Assembly: GCF_004378255.1 (NCBI RefSeq)
Contig: NZ_SNQG01000005.1
Location: forward strand, 248,001 to 312,000
Origin: Mucilaginibacter phyllosphaerae
GTDB taxonomy: Bacteria > Bacteroidota > Bacteroidia > Sphingobacteriales > Sphingobacteriaceae
DNA: 64,000 nt
Direction: 5' to 3'
Under the pieces are notes generated by a model. The model was not told where the DNA came from. It made no database searches and saw only the letters and a list, made by a program, of their open reading frames with translations. Shown here one piece after another: positions 44,476 to 53,173 of the stretch. A program made the position numbers and the translations under genes. How positions within the stretch are numbered: position 1 is the stretch's first letter; each line of letters opens with the position of its first letter.

Positions 44476-44748
44476 ATGAGACAGCTACTTTCAGATGCAT
44501 TACACATATTCGTGATATTTATGATGGCTACGTTTGTTGTTGGGGCAATACTTGCACTAACCGGTACATTTGACCACTGGACAGAGCGCTATCGTTTGAA
44601 ACAACGCCGCAGACGTTTGATAAAAGATAAATTCCCAAATAAAAACAAGGGTAATATATCAAGTAACACTACGCCTTACTACTCGGCCATACCCGATAAA
44701 AAAACAACAAGCTTATACAAAATAAGCTTGTATAACAGATACGCTTAA
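44476..44748 (+). CDS. Small one-helix membrane protein (90 aa)
   Basis: A 90-residue protein with one helix (HIFVIFMMATFVVGAILALTG), then a strongly basic region (YRLKQRRRRLIKDKFPNKNK). The ATG at 44476 is the best start, since the upstream reading adds residues that would interrupt the membrane segment. The last 15 residues are coded across an AAGCTTAT hairpin (44708-44732), unusual for coding sequence, so the true C-terminus is uncertain. Function unknown; it may be a small regulator or a structural membrane peptide. Confidence 0.5.
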   Translation: MRQLLSDALHIFVIFMMATFVVGAILALTGTFDHWTERYRLKQRRRRLIKDKFPNKNKGNISSNTTPYYSAIPDKKTTSLYKISLYNRYA

Positions 44749-44757
44749 CACATTGTA

Positions 44758-44783
44758 ACGCCCCGCACATGCGGGGCGTTTTG
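44758..44783 (+). terminator. GC-rich terminator hairpin
   Basis: ACGCCCCGCA and TGCGGGGCGT arms run into TTTTG. It ends the small membrane protein gene, ten bases beyond the stop. Confidence 0.85.
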
Positions 44784-44847
44784 CATTATTACCCAATTGC
44801 TACTTATCTATTGTGTTACTATTTATATATTTAAAAAAATAAATCCC

Positions 44848-45378
44848 ATGAAAAAGATATACTTTATAGCGATCATGATCGCATTTGGTTTTTATGCCAA
44901 TGCGCAGCAAAAATCAACCGATACCACTACCCGGGTAGCGCCCAAACTATATAACCCGGCTGCTGATGCCGGAGCAGAAATTGCCGCTGCAGTAAAAACT
45001 GCGGCTGCGCAGCACAAAAACGTATTGCTGCAAATAGGCGGTAACTGGTGCAGCTGGTGCCTGCTTTTTAACGGCCTGGTTACAAAGGATGCCGAGCTGA
45101 ATAAATACATGAATGATAATTATGTGGTGCTGCATGTAAACTACAGTAAAGAGAACATGAACCAAAAGGTATTGGCAAGCTTGGGCTATCCGCAGCGTTT
45201 TGGGTTCCCGGTGTTTGTAATACTGGATGGTAAGGGCAACCGCCTGCATACCCAAAACTCCAGCTACCTGGAAGAAGGCAAAGGCCACAGTAAAGCTAAA
45301 GTAATGGAGTTTTTTGAAAACTGGTCGCCAAAGGCCATTGATCCAAAAACTTACCAGGAAAAGGAAAAAGCTAAATAA
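44848..45378 (+). CDS. Exported thioredoxin-like protein
   Basis: A 176-residue periplasmic protein: signal peptide MKKIYFIAIMIAFGFYANAQ, then a thioredoxin fold with active site WCSWC (GGNWCSWCLLF, about residues 66-76). The cis-Pro loop is FGFPVFVILD. It resembles the DUF255/thioredoxin_7 type that reduces or isomerises disulfides. ATG 44848 gives the signal peptide; upstream reading lacks one. No redox partner is beside it. Confidence 0.88.
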   Translation: MKKIYFIAIMIAFGFYANAQQKSTDTTTRVAPKLYNPAADAGAEIAAAVKTAAAQHKNVLLQIGGNWCSWCLLFNGLVTKDAELNKYMNDNYVVLHVNYSKENMNQKVLASLGYPQRFGFPVFVILDGKGNRLHTQNSSYLEEGKGHSKAKVMEFFENWSPKAIDPKTYQEKEKAK

Positions 45379-45422
45379 GTTTTAAGATTGCTTCATACCT
45401 CGCAACGACGGGACATTAATAA

Positions 45423-45458
45423 AAAAAGAGGGTTACGCTTACGCATAACCCTCTTTTT
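45423..45458. terminator. Bidirectional terminator between convergent genes
   Basis: AAAAAGAGGGTTA (45423-45435) pairs with TAACCCTCTTTTT (45446-45458). It ends the thioredoxin gene and pyk, which point towards each other. Confidence 0.8.
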
Positions 45459-45483
45459 CTATATAACCAAGCGACAGGAAACT

Positions 45484-45512
45484 AATCTCCAATCACTAAT
45501 CTCTAATCTCTA
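45484..45512. repeat. Low-complexity AATCTCTAATCTC element
   Basis: A run of near-repeats of AATCTC immediately after pyk. The same type occurs at 50190, 50593, 51491 and elsewhere, in intergenic positions. Confidence 0.6.
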
Positions 45513-46949
45513 TTACTCAATAACGCTTACTTTAAGCATATTGGTTTTACCCTTTTTAACAATTGGCACAGCCGCGGTATTAATTACCACGTCGCCTGCG
45601 TTAAGCAATTGCTCTTCTTTTAAGATGGCGTTTACATCTGCAATGGTTTCGTCGGTACTGTCAGATTTATCGTAGTAGAAAGCCCTTACACCCCATACCA
45701 GGCTTAATGCATTCAGCAATTGCTTGTTTGATGTAAAGATGTAGGTACCGGCTTCGGGGCGGTAGCTCGATATTTCAAAAGCAGTGTAACCGCTAACTGT
45801 CATGCTCACGATACCTTTGGCTTTGGTATGTTCGGCTAAGTAAACTGCCGAACCGCACAATGCATCACTTAAGTAATTAGCAGATGCGGTATCTTTATTT
45901 TCGGCCTTAGTGGCATTAAACGGATACCCAAGGTCCTCTACGTTCCGTACGATCTTCGCCATCGTTTCGATAACAATAACCGGAAACTCACCTACCGATG
46001 TTTCACCGCTTAACATCACCGCATCGGCACCATCCAGTACAGAGTTGGCTACGTCATTCACCTCGGCACGTGTTGGGCGGGGGGTGGTGATCATCGATTC
46101 CAGCATTTGCGTGGCCACAATAACCGGTTTTGAAGCGTCGCGGCATTTACGTGCGATCATTTTTTGCAATAAAGGCACTTCTTCCAGCGGGCACTCTACC
46201 CCAAGGTCGCCACGGGCGATCATCACCGCATCCGTAGCGGCAATAATATCGTCTATATTTTCAATAGCCTCGGGTTTTTCAACCTTGGCAATAACGCGCG
46301 ATTGCTTGCCACTCTCGCGGATGATACGTTTCAGGTCGATAATATCCTGCCCGGTGCGTACAAATGAAAGGCCTACCCAGTCAACTTCCCACTCCAGGGC
46401 GTATTTAAGGTTTTCAAGGTCTTCCGGGGTTAAGCTCGGGATAGATACTTTGGTATTGGGCAGGTTAACCCCTTTACGCGAGGTTAAGATACCGCCATGC
46501 ACTACTTCGCAAATAACGGTATCCTTACGGTTGGTTTCGATAACTTTCAGTTGCAGCTTACCGTCATCCAGTAAAATGATCTCGTTAGCCTGTACATCCT
46601 GCGGGAAGGTTTCGTAAGTGATATAAATCTGGCTGTCATCGCCAATGCATTCGTGGGTGGTAATGTTGATGCGGGTACCGTTTACCAGGTGTATGCCGCC
46701 ATCTTTTACCAATCCTATGCGGATCTTGGGGCCCTGTAAATCGGCCAGGATCCCTACGTTTGTTTTATATTCTGAGTTGATCTCACGGATCAGGTCAACA
46801 AATCTTTTGTGATCCTCTGGTTTACCGTGCGAAAAATTTAATCGGCACACATTTAATCCGGCTCTGATCATCGACAGCAACACTTCTTTTTTTGCTGAGG
46901 CAGGGCCCATTGTAGCAACAATCTTAGTACGATTATAGTAAAATTTCAT
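45513..46949 (-). CDS. pyk: Pyruvate kinase
   Basis: A full-length 478-residue pyruvate kinase, making ATP and pyruvate from phosphoenolpyruvate at the end of glycolysis. RTKIVATMGPASAK and LNFSHG at the N-terminus, the KVEKPEAIENIDDIIAATDAVMIARGDLGVE barrel with the catalytic Lys/Glu, and MLESMITTPRPTRAEVNDVANSVLDGADAVMLSGETSVG are all intact. The C-terminal domain is complete. It is a single gene ended by a terminator shared with the thioredoxin gene; upstream is an AT-rich stretch before the IPExxxVDY gene. Confidence 0.98.
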   Translation of the reverse strand: MKFYYNRTKIVATMGPASAKKEVLLSMIRAGLNVCRLNFSHGKPEDHKRFVDLIREINSEYKTNVGILADLQGPKIRIGLVKDGGIHLVNGTRINITTHECIGDDSQIYITYETFPQDVQANEIILLDDGKLQLKVIETNRKDTVICEVVHGGILTSRKGVNLPNTKVSIPSLTPEDLENLKYALEWEVDWVGLSFVRTGQDIIDLKRIIRESGKQSRVIAKVEKPEAIENIDDIIAATDAVMIARGDLGVECPLEEVPLLQKMIARKCRDASKPVIVATQMLESMITTPRPTRAEVNDVANSVLDGADAVMLSGETSVGEFPVIVIETMAKIVRNVEDLGYPFNATKAENKDTASANYLSDALCGSAVYLAEHTKAKGIVSMTVSGYTAFEISSYRPEAGTYIFTSNKQLLNALSLVWGVRAFYYDKSDSTDETIADVNAILKEEQLLNAGDVVINTAAVPIVKKGKTNMLKVSVIE

Positions 46950-47012
46950 ATTTTCAGGTTAAATTCAGGCTATATTACGTTATTGTGTATAATTTACACA
47001 TCTAAATTTCCG

Positions 47013-47438
47013 CTAAAATAACAGATTTTCGCGTGATTTTATTTTTTTCGGATCAATCTTTACGGCAGCAACAATTTCGGGGATCTTATTCAGGCTATAA
47101 ATCAGGCTGTCAAGGTCCTCGTCATCTATATAATTTTTAATCATTATAAAATAATCCGCCTCGCGCATTTCGGGTACCAAATAGCCGTCATTCCCCTTAT
47201 TACCAATAAAATAAAAATCCGTTTCGGTACTCTCCCAACTGTAATGATATAAAGAAAACAACAGCGGCGAACCCTTTACGCTGGTATCCAGTTTCAGATC
47301 ATCTACCCTGGTAAAATTAAAATTTAAACATTTGTTTATATGGTAGCAGATCCGGTAATCTTTTAAAGATGTGGTAACGGCTATCAGTATAAAATCCAGA
47401 TCGATCTCAAACTTTAAAATTTTCTTGTTCAAAACCAT
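47013..47438 (-). CDS. IPExxxVDY family protein
   Basis: A 141-residue cytoplasmic protein of a Bacteroidota-only family named for its IPE-x-V-D motif; here near the C-terminus it is IPEIVAAVKID. The start MVLNKKILKFEID is the family start, so ATG 47438 is used rather than one 27 bases upstream. Charged and hydrophobic residues alternate, with no helix bundle or membrane segment. Function is unknown. It lies 63 bases upstream of pyk, on the same strand, an arrangement I associate with this family in related genomes. Confidence 0.85.
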   Translation of the reverse strand: MVLNKKILKFEIDLDFILIAVTTSLKDYRICYHINKCLNFNFTRVDDLKLDTSVKGSPLLFSLYHYSWESTETDFYFIGNKGNDGYLVPEMREADYFIMIKNYIDDEDLDSLIYSLNKIPEIVAAVKIDPKKIKSRENLLF

Positions 47439-47934
47439 ATAATGTTTAAGGTGGTAAAAATACAAAACGCAGGCACTTAGCCTATATTTTTTATTGATAC
47501 TATTTAAAAAATAAAAAGCAAGCCTGTAAATAGCAGTTTATGCAAGGGCGGCTAACAAATCCACAAGCGTGCTTTTATAGCGCGGGCCTGTGGTGTTAAA
47601 TGGTTTTTAAAATCCTCAGCCTGCCGGGTTACCCCTTTATAAGTACTGTTATTTGTATTTTTAACTTTGCGCTTTGCTATCAACAAGCACAACAAATGCC
47701 TGTTTACTAAATAGTTACAACAAAGCCTTTTAACTTTATTATAATAAAATCAAAATAGATATTAAACTTTAATACTTCTGTTCAAAATCATTACTTTTAC
47801 GCCGGTTAAAAACCAAATCAAACCTTTTGCAATAAATAATTGTTCACACAATATTGTCAAAGTTTTTAGATTTGATATTTAACATAATTTATTTTTCTTT
47901 GCACTGAATTATTAATCATTAAACTATAAAGACT
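47439..47934. other. AT-rich gap between divergent genes, with the acpP promoter
   Basis: A 496-base AT-rich region between divergent genes. No open frame of note. The acpP promoter (47871-47901) lies near its right end. No palindromic repeat is apparent. Confidence 0.6.
47871..47901 (+). promoter_or_regulatory. Bacteroidota-type promoter of acpP-fabF-rnc
   Basis: TTTG (47871-47874), a 19-base spacer and TTTCTTTG (47894-47901), one mismatch from TAnnTTTG. The ATG of acpP follows 33 bases later. Confidence 0.65.
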
Positions 47935-48174
47935 ATGTCTGATATCGCTTCAAGAGTAAAAGCTATTATCGTGGAAAAACTGGGTGTTGACGAAAGTGAA
48001 GTTACACCAGAAGCAAGCTTCACCAACGATCTTGGTGCTGACTCTTTAGACACCGTGGAATTAATCATGGAGTTTGAAAAAGAATTTAACGTTGCAATTC
48101 CTGACGATCAGGCAGAAACTATTGGCACTGTTGGCCAGGCTGTTGCTTACTTAGAGAAAAACGTTAAAGCTTAA
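47935..48174 (+). CDS. acpP: Acyl carrier protein
   Basis: A 79-residue acyl carrier protein with the phosphopantetheine-attachment motif GADSLDTVE (Ser37), and the usual acidic four-helix pattern ([21 protein letters not shown]). It carries growing acyl chains in fatty acid synthesis. It opens the acpP-fabF-rnc run, a conserved order in many bacteria. Its own promoter is well placed upstream. Confidence 0.98.
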   Translation: MSDIASRVKAIIVEKLGVDESEVTPEASFTNDLGADSLDTVELIMEFEKEFNVAIPDDQAETIGTVGQAVAYLEKNVKA

Positions 48175-48198
48175 TTTAAAGCTCCCTAAAACTGTTAA

Positions 48199-49452
48199 AT
48201 GGAGTTTAAACGAGTTGTAGTAACCGGGCTTGGAGCGCTTACTCCGATTGGTAACACTGTGCCGGAATATTGGGACAGCCTGATCAACGGAGTAAGCGGC
48301 GCTGCCTTTATTAAGAGTTTTGATGTTGAAAAATTCAAAACTAAATTTGCCTGTGAGGTAAAGAATTTTGACGCGGAAGGTTTTTTAGGCCGTAAAGAGG
48401 CCCGCAAGCTTGATCCGTTTGTGCAATATGCTTTATTTTCTACAGAGGAAGCTGTTAAAGATGCCGGATTGGATTTTGAGAAACTGGATACCAGCCGCAT
48501 CGGCGTTATCTGGGGATCGGGCATTGGTGGTTTAAAAACATTTTTAGATGAGGTTGTGAACTTTGCCAAAGGCGATGGTACACCCAAGTTTAACCCATTT
48601 TTTATCCCTAAAATGATAGCCGATATTGCACCCGGCCATATCTCTATCAAATACGGCTTGCGCGGGCCAAACTTTACTACGGTATCTGCCTGCGCATCAT
48701 CAAACAATTCGCTTATTGATGCTTTTAACTACCTGCGCCTTGGTAAAGCAAATATGTTTATCACCGGCGGGTCTGAAGCTATTATAAACGAAGCCGGTAT
48801 TGGTGGTTTTAACGCCATGCATGCCTTAAGTACCCGTAATGACGACCCTGCAACCGCATCGCGCCCGTTTGATCTGGACCGCGACGGCTTTGTTGCCGGC
48901 GAAGGTGCAGGAACCATAATTTTAGAAGAATTGGAGCACGCCCTTAAACGCGGTGCTAAAATTTATGCTGAAATGGTGGGCGGCGGCATGAGCGCTGATG
49001 CTTACCACATGACAGCCCCTCACCCGGAAGGTTTAGGTGCATCACTGGTGATGAAAGCAGCGTTGGAGGATGCAGGTTTGGTGCCTGCTGATATCGATTA
49101 CGTCAACGTACACGGTACCTCAACCCCAATTGGCGACCCGCAGGAAGTAAAAGCTATTACCGATGCCTTTGGCGATCATATTTACAATATCAACATCAGT
49201 TCAACAAAATCAATGACAGGCCATTTACTGGGCGCTGCCGGTGCTGTTGAAGCAATAGCCTCTATCCTGGCGCTGAAACATGATATTATACCGCCAACCA
49301 TCAACCATTTTACTGATGACCCGGCTTTTGATCCTAAAATTAACTTTACCTTTAATAAGGCGCAAAAACGTGTGGTTAACATAGCACAAAGCAATGGCTT
49401 TGGTTTTGGCGGGCACAATGCTTCTGTTATTTTTAAAAAGTACCAGCAATAA
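48199..49452 (+). CDS. fabF: Beta-ketoacyl-ACP synthase II
   Basis: A 417-residue condensing enzyme of fatty acid elongation, working on acyl-ACP and malonyl-ACP. The Cys-His-His triad is visible: Cys in TVSACASSNNS near residue 163, His in YVNVHGTSTPIGD near 303 and His in KSMTGHLLGAAGAVEA near 340. The C-terminal GFGFGGHNASVIF is the usual gatekeeper loop. It lies 24 bases after acpP and ten before rnc. Confidence 0.98.
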   Translation: MEFKRVVVTGLGALTPIGNTVPEYWDSLINGVSGAAFIKSFDVEKFKTKFACEVKNFDAEGFLGRKEARKLDPFVQYALFSTEEAVKDAGLDFEKLDTSRIGVIWGSGIGGLKTFLDEVVNFAKGDGTPKFNPFFIPKMIADIAPGHISIKYGLRGPNFTTVSACASSNNSLIDAFNYLRLGKANMFITGGSEAIINEAGIGGFNAMHALSTRNDDPATASRPFDLDRDGFVAGEGAGTIILEELEHALKRGAKIYAEMVGGGMSADAYHMTAPHPEGLGASLVMKAALEDAGLVPADIDYVNVHGTSTPIGDPQEVKAITDAFGDHIYNINISSTKSMTGHLLGAAGAVEAIASILALKHDIIPPTINHFTDDPAFDPKINFTFNKAQKRVVNIAQSNGFGFGGHNASVIFKKYQQ

Positions 49453-49461
49453 TTTCGTTGG

Positions 49462-50187
49462 ATGCCAATTAGCCGCTTTTATAAGCTATACCTTTCGCCA
49501 AATAGAAAACACGTTAAGGTTTTAAAAAATTTGCTCGGTTTTGTGCCGGGCAATTTGTCGTTATACCGGTTGGCATTCCGCCATAAATCTGTTGCGCAAA
49601 ATATCAAAAAGGGCGTAAAGAACAGCAACGAACGCCTGGAGTTTTTGGGCGATGCCGTTTTAGGCAGTGTAGTGGCCGAAGTGCTTTTTAAGTTATACCC
49701 ATATGAGGATGAGGGCTTTTTAACCGAATTGCGCTCGAAAATAGTAAGCCGCAACAACCTTAACGCGCTTGGCCGCAAATTAGGCTTTGATAAGCTGATA
49801 GAGTTTGATACCAAAGTATTAAATACGGGCAGGCAGGGCTCCCTGCTGGGCGATGCCTTTGAAGCCTTAATAGGCGCTGTTTATCTTGACAAAGGGTATG
49901 ATTTTACCCGTAACTTTTTGGTAAATCACATCATCAAATCGCACATTGATATCCACACGCTGGAGCAAACCGAAACCAATTTTAAAAGTAAATTGATTGA
50001 ATGGTGCCAACGCCACGGTAAAGACATCAGCTTTGATGTGATAGAGAACCAGGAAGGCGAAAGCAACAAACTGTTTACCGTACAAGCCAGTGTTGATGGC
50101 GAAATTATGGGAGCAGGCAAAGAATTCAGTAAAAAGAACGCCGAAAAATTAGCTGCAGAAAAGGCCTGTACTTCATTAGGAATATAG
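49462..50187 (+). CDS. rnc: Ribonuclease III
   Basis: A 241-residue double-strand-specific RNase that processes rRNA and mRNA. The signature NERLEFLGDAVLGSVVAE (about residues 55-72) carries the catalytic Glu and Asp, with a second acidic site LLGDAFEALIGAVYLDKG near 130. A dsRNA-binding domain (NFKSKLIEWCQRHGK, then VDGEIMGAGKEFSKKNAEKLAAEKA) forms the C-terminus. Completes the acpP-fabF-rnc run. Confidence 0.97.
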   Translation: MPISRFYKLYLSPNRKHVKVLKNLLGFVPGNLSLYRLAFRHKSVAQNIKKGVKNSNERLEFLGDAVLGSVVAEVLFKLYPYEDEGFLTELRSKIVSRNNLNALGRKLGFDKLIEFDTKVLNTGRQGSLLGDAFEALIGAVYLDKGYDFTRNFLVNHIIKSHIDIHTLEQTETNFKSKLIEWCQRHGKDISFDVIENQEGESNKLFTVQASVDGEIMGAGKEFSKKNAEKLAAEKACTSLGI

Positions 50188-50210
50188 GAAGAGATTAAAA
50201 GTTTGGTGAA

Positions 50211-50222
50211 TAGAGATTAGTT
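50211..50222 (+). repeat. Left 12-bp inverted repeat flanking the four-helix-bundle gene
   Basis: TAGAGATTAGTT, six bases ahead of the ATG region. Its reverse complement is at 50593-50604, just after the stop. Confidence 0.7.
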
Positions 50223-50228
50223 AAAAAC

Positions 50229-50588
50229 ATGGGAGGTTTTACAGATCTTGAAGTTTGGAAAAAAGCACGATTGTTGAGAAACAATATTACGGAGCTTGTC
50301 AAATCCTTTCCATCTGATGAAAAATACCGGTTAACTGATCAAATTATACGTTCTTCAAGATCTATTGGTAATAACATTGCAGAAGGCCATGGCCGTTTTC
50401 ATTACCTTGATGCATCAAAATTTCTACTCAACGCCAGAGGGTCTGCCTCCGAAACTATAGACCATCTTATTATAGCCTTAGATAATAATTTCATAGATAA
50501 CCAAACGTTCGATGCACTAAAAGCAGATTGTGAAGAGTGTTCAAAAATGATTAACGGCTATATCAATTACCTAAGAAGCAAAGCGTAA
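50229..50588 (+). CDS. Four-helix-bundle protein (23S rRNA IVS-encoded type)
   Basis: A 119-residue all-helical protein of the S23/four-helix-bundle family, first known from intervening sequences in 23S rRNA genes. DLEVWKKARLLRNNI, RLTDQIIRSSRSIGNNIAEGHGR and ARGSASETIDHLIIALD are the family signatures. Members are often found alone between genes; many bind RNA or DNA weakly, with no settled role. It sits between two copies of a 12-base inverted repeat and has a different base composition from rnc. It may be a mobile or domesticated element. Confidence 0.93.
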   Translation: MGGFTDLEVWKKARLLRNNITELVKSFPSDEKYRLTDQIIRSSRSIGNNIAEGHGRFHYLDASKFLLNARGSASETIDHLIIALDNNFIDNQTFDALKADCEECSKMINGYINYLRSKA

Positions 50589-50592
50589 ATCC

Positions 50593-50604
50593 AACTAATC
50601 TCTA
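50593..50604 (-). repeat. Right 12-bp inverted repeat of the four-helix-bundle unit
   Basis: AACTAATCTCTA, the exact reverse complement of the left copy at 50211-50222. Confidence 0.7.
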
Positions 50605-50628
50605 ACCTTCACCTCTTATCTCTAATTT

Positions 50629-51357
50629 TTAATACAACTTCTGCAAATTATCCCTGTCGCCGTTTTTCTTAAAATATTCGTACTGGGCTTTTATTTTTTG
50701 GATCAAATCGTAATCTGCCCATATTTTCAGGTCCTCGTATGATGGGCGGTAATACTGCATAAATTTTGTTACCGCTGTACTATCATTATCCGTTAAGCCG
50801 GTAACGCGCATTACCAGCGGCCGGTTATAACGCCGGTCAACCTCGGTAGCCTCCAGTTCGCCTTTGCTATAGGCAGCAAACCGTTTGGCCCTCCCGGGGG
50901 TTTTGCCAAACAATTCATACAAACCTGTAATCGGCGATGTAAGCATAGAAAGTACCGGCGGGTTACCATTATAAAAAGTACCCTGCTTGCGGTAATCGCT
51001 CATCACTTCTTTAAGTTCCTGCTTGCGGGTTTGGCCTACAATACGCACTTCATCCAGTTGCATTTCGGGTTGCATGTAAACAATCATGCCGTACTTAGTA
51101 GCTTCCTGCATCTGGGGGGTAAAGCCTTTCTTGGTAAAAACCAGCGTATCGCCCACAGTGGCGTTAATACTAAAGTCGCCCAGGTTATCTGCAATGGCAA
51201 CACCCTTGGTGCGCTTGTTTGTAATAAAAACCTCTGCCAGTTTTTCTGACGAGATGCGCCTGTAGATGGCTCCCTTAATTACAATTTGCTGTGCAGAAAC
51301 AAATAAACTAAAACAAGCAATATTTATAAAACAAGCAATTAAAAACTTCAAGGGCAT
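50629..51357 (-). CDS. Exported CarboxypepD_reg-like domain protein
   Basis: A 242-residue secreted protein with a signal peptide (LIACFINIACFSLFVSAQ) and a carboxypeptidase regulatory-like beta-sandwich, about residues 24-100: VIKGAIYRRISSEKLAEVFITNKRTKGVAIADNLGDFSI is the diagnostic stretch, and ends in LDEVRIVGQ. The C-terminal half is helical and charged, with no known domain. Such proteins are common in Bacteroidota envelope systems. It is convergent with the four-helix-bundle gene. Confidence 0.82.
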   Translation of the reverse strand: MPLKFLIACFINIACFSLFVSAQQIVIKGAIYRRISSEKLAEVFITNKRTKGVAIADNLGDFSINATVGDTLVFTKKGFTPQMQEATKYGMIVYMQPEMQLDEVRIVGQTRKQELKEVMSDYRKQGTFYNGNPPVLSMLTSPITGLYELFGKTPGRAKRFAAYSKGELEATEVDRRYNRPLVMRVTGLTDNDSTAVTKFMQYYRPSYEDLKIWADYDLIQKIKAQYEYFKKNGDRDNLQKLY

Positions 51358-51518
51358 CCTATATTAACGTAACAAATTTATAAAATGTATGCGGTATAAA
51401 CTGTGAAAAAATGTTAAAGTTGGTGGTTAGCGGTTTGTGAAAAAGATATCAGATCTCGGTAAAATGATCTTGCCTTAATCTGATAGCCAAATCTCCCATC
51501 TCTAATCTAAAAAATATT

Positions 51519-51526
51519 TATCTTTG
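51519..51526 (+). promoter_or_regulatory. -7 promoter box ahead of yicC
   Basis: TATCTTTG matches TAnnTTTG, only three bases before the ATG at 51530, which implies a leaderless message. Confidence 0.5.
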
Positions 51527-51529
51527 CAC

Positions 51530-52405
51530 ATGATAAAATCCATGACAGGGTATGGAATTGCCAGCTTCGATTCGGGCAAAACAAAATATACCGTTGAGAT
51601 AAAATCCCTGAACAGTAAATTCCTTGAACTTTCCCTGCGACTGCCCAAAATATTTTCTGAAAAAGAATTTCAGCTGCGTAATGAATGCAGCAAGCAGATA
51701 GACCGCGGCAAGGTAAACCTGTCTATCAATGTAGAACAGGCCAATTCAAATGTAAAAGCTGCAGGTATTGACCGCGAACTGCTTAAACATTATTACAACC
51801 AGTTAAAAAGTGTAAGCGATGAGCTAAATGAACCGGGCGGCAATCTGCTGCAACTGGCATTGGGCCTGCCCGAGGTTGTTAAGTACGAAGAAGATACCGT
51901 ATCTGATGACGAGTGGAAACTGGTTGAGAAAACCTTTCAGCAGGCGATGGCAGCCTTTCAGCAGTTCAGGAGCGATGAAGGGAATGTTTTAGAGGGCGAT
52001 ATCAAAATGCGTATAGGCATCATTCTTAAAAACCTGGAGCTTGTAGAAGTAGAAGAACCTAAGCGTGTGCCCGTGATCCGCGAGCGGCTAAACCAGTTTT
52101 TAAGCGAAGCAGTTGGTGCCGAGAGCATGGACAAAAACCGTTTTGAACAGGAGCTGATCTATTTTATTGATAAGCTGGATATTACAGAAGAAAAGATCCG
52201 CCTGAAAAGCCATTGCGATTATTTTTTAGAGACGCTTAAAAATGCCGATGCCAATGGCAAAAAGCTTGGCTTCATCTCGCAGGAGATTGGCCGCGAGATA
52301 AATACCCTGGGCTCTAAAGCGAATGACGCCAACATGCAAAAACTGGTGGTAGGCATGAAAGAAGAGCTTGAAAAAATTAAAGAACAATTATTAAACGTAT
52401 TATAG
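51530..52405 (+). CDS. YicC/YloC family endoribonuclease
   Basis: A 291-residue protein of the YicC family, a hexameric Mn-dependent RNase in E. coli. The start MIKSMTGYG is the family N-terminus, so the ATG at 51530 is used rather than a TTG six bases earlier. The C-terminal DANGKKLGFISQEIGREINTLGSKANDA is the YicC signature. It precedes gmk and nadD, a common order in Bacteroidota. The -7 box almost touches the ATG. Confidence 0.93.
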   Translation: MIKSMTGYGIASFDSGKTKYTVEIKSLNSKFLELSLRLPKIFSEKEFQLRNECSKQIDRGKVNLSINVEQANSNVKAAGIDRELLKHYYNQLKSVSDELNEPGGNLLQLALGLPEVVKYEEDTVSDDEWKLVEKTFQQAMAAFQQFRSDEGNVLEGDIKMRIGIILKNLELVEVEEPKRVPVIRERLNQFLSEAVGAESMDKNRFEQELIYFIDKLDITEEKIRLKSHCDYFLETLKNADANGKKLGFISQEIGREINTLGSKANDANMQKLVVGMKEELEKIKEQLLNVL

Positions 52406-52410
52406 TTTAT

Positions 52411-52500
52411 TGGTTCACTGGTTCATTAGTTTATTGGTTGGCATTGAGGCAAACCGGTAAAGCTTTTCACCAATGAACTAATGAGCAAATGAACTAATGA
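52411..52500. repeat. Low-complexity inverted element between yicC and gmk
   Basis: GGTTCACTGGTTCATTAGTTT is mirrored by ACCAATGAACTAATGAGC and AATGAACTAATGAAC. It is a dispersed intergenic type; the gmk ATG lies directly at its end. Confidence 0.6.
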
Positions 52501-52503
52501 ACA

Positions 52504-53085
52504 ATGAGCCAAAACGGTAAACTCATCATATTTTCGGCCCCATCCGGCGCAGGTAAAACAACTATTGTGCAACATCTGCTTGGTAAAATGGCCCAACTGG
52601 AGTTTTCTATTTCGGCTACAACAAGGCCGCCACGCGGCGAAGAAGTTGATGGTAAAGATTATTATTTTATCAGCCTGCCCGAGTTTACCCACCGTATTGC
52701 CAAAAAACAATTTGTAGAGTTTGAAGAGGTTTATACCGGTACATTCTACGGCACCCTGCGTACCGAGATTGAGCGGATCTGGGCAAAAGGCAAAACCGTA
52801 ATTTTTGATATTGATGTAGAAGGCGGCATGCACCTTAAACGCAAGTACGGCGAACAGGCCCTGGCTATATTTGTACAGCCACCATCATTAGAGGTTTTAA
52901 TAGAAAGATTAACAGGCCGCGGTACCGATAGCGCCGAAAAACTGCAGGAACGCTTTGCAAAGGCAGAAAAAGAACTTAATTATGCGCCGCAATTTGATGT
53001 TATCCTAAAAAATTACGACCTTGAAACGGCTTGTAATGAGGCTGAAGAATTGGTGACCAGCTTTATTAGCCCCCCGACCCCCTAA
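52504..53085 (+). CDS. gmk: Guanylate kinase
   Basis: A 193-residue enzyme that turns GMP into GDP. The P-loop SAPSGAGKTT (residues 10-19), STTRPPRGEEVDGKDYYF region and VIFDIDVEGGMHLK (near 100) are intact. The last five residues (SPPTP) are encoded by a C-run/G-run palindromic repeat that also supplies the stop codon, so the natural C-terminus has probably been changed by repeat insertion. It is followed by nadD. Confidence 0.96.
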   Translation: MSQNGKLIIFSAPSGAGKTTIVQHLLGKMAQLEFSISATTRPPRGEEVDGKDYYFISLPEFTHRIAKKQFVEFEEVYTGTFYGTLRTEIERIWAKGKTVIFDIDVEGGMHLKRKYGEQALAIFVQPPSLEVLIERLTGRGTDSAEKLQERFAKAEKELNYAPQFDVILKNYDLETACNEAEELVTSFISPPTP

Positions 53086-53166
53086 AGGGGGTGGTTATGA
53101 AACCTTAAGCAGGGGGACCCTTTTAATTCACTTTTTTAAAACATTCCCCTTCAGGGGGTTAGGGGT
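53071..53166. repeat. Pair of C-run/G-run palindromic repeats around the gmk-nadD junction
   Basis: CCCCCGACCCCCTAAAGGGGG (53071 on, overlapping the gmk end) and CCCCTTCAGGGGGTTAGGGG (53148-53167) face each other. The first supplies the gmk stop codon. Confidence 0.7.
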
Positions 53167-53173
53167 AACAAGA

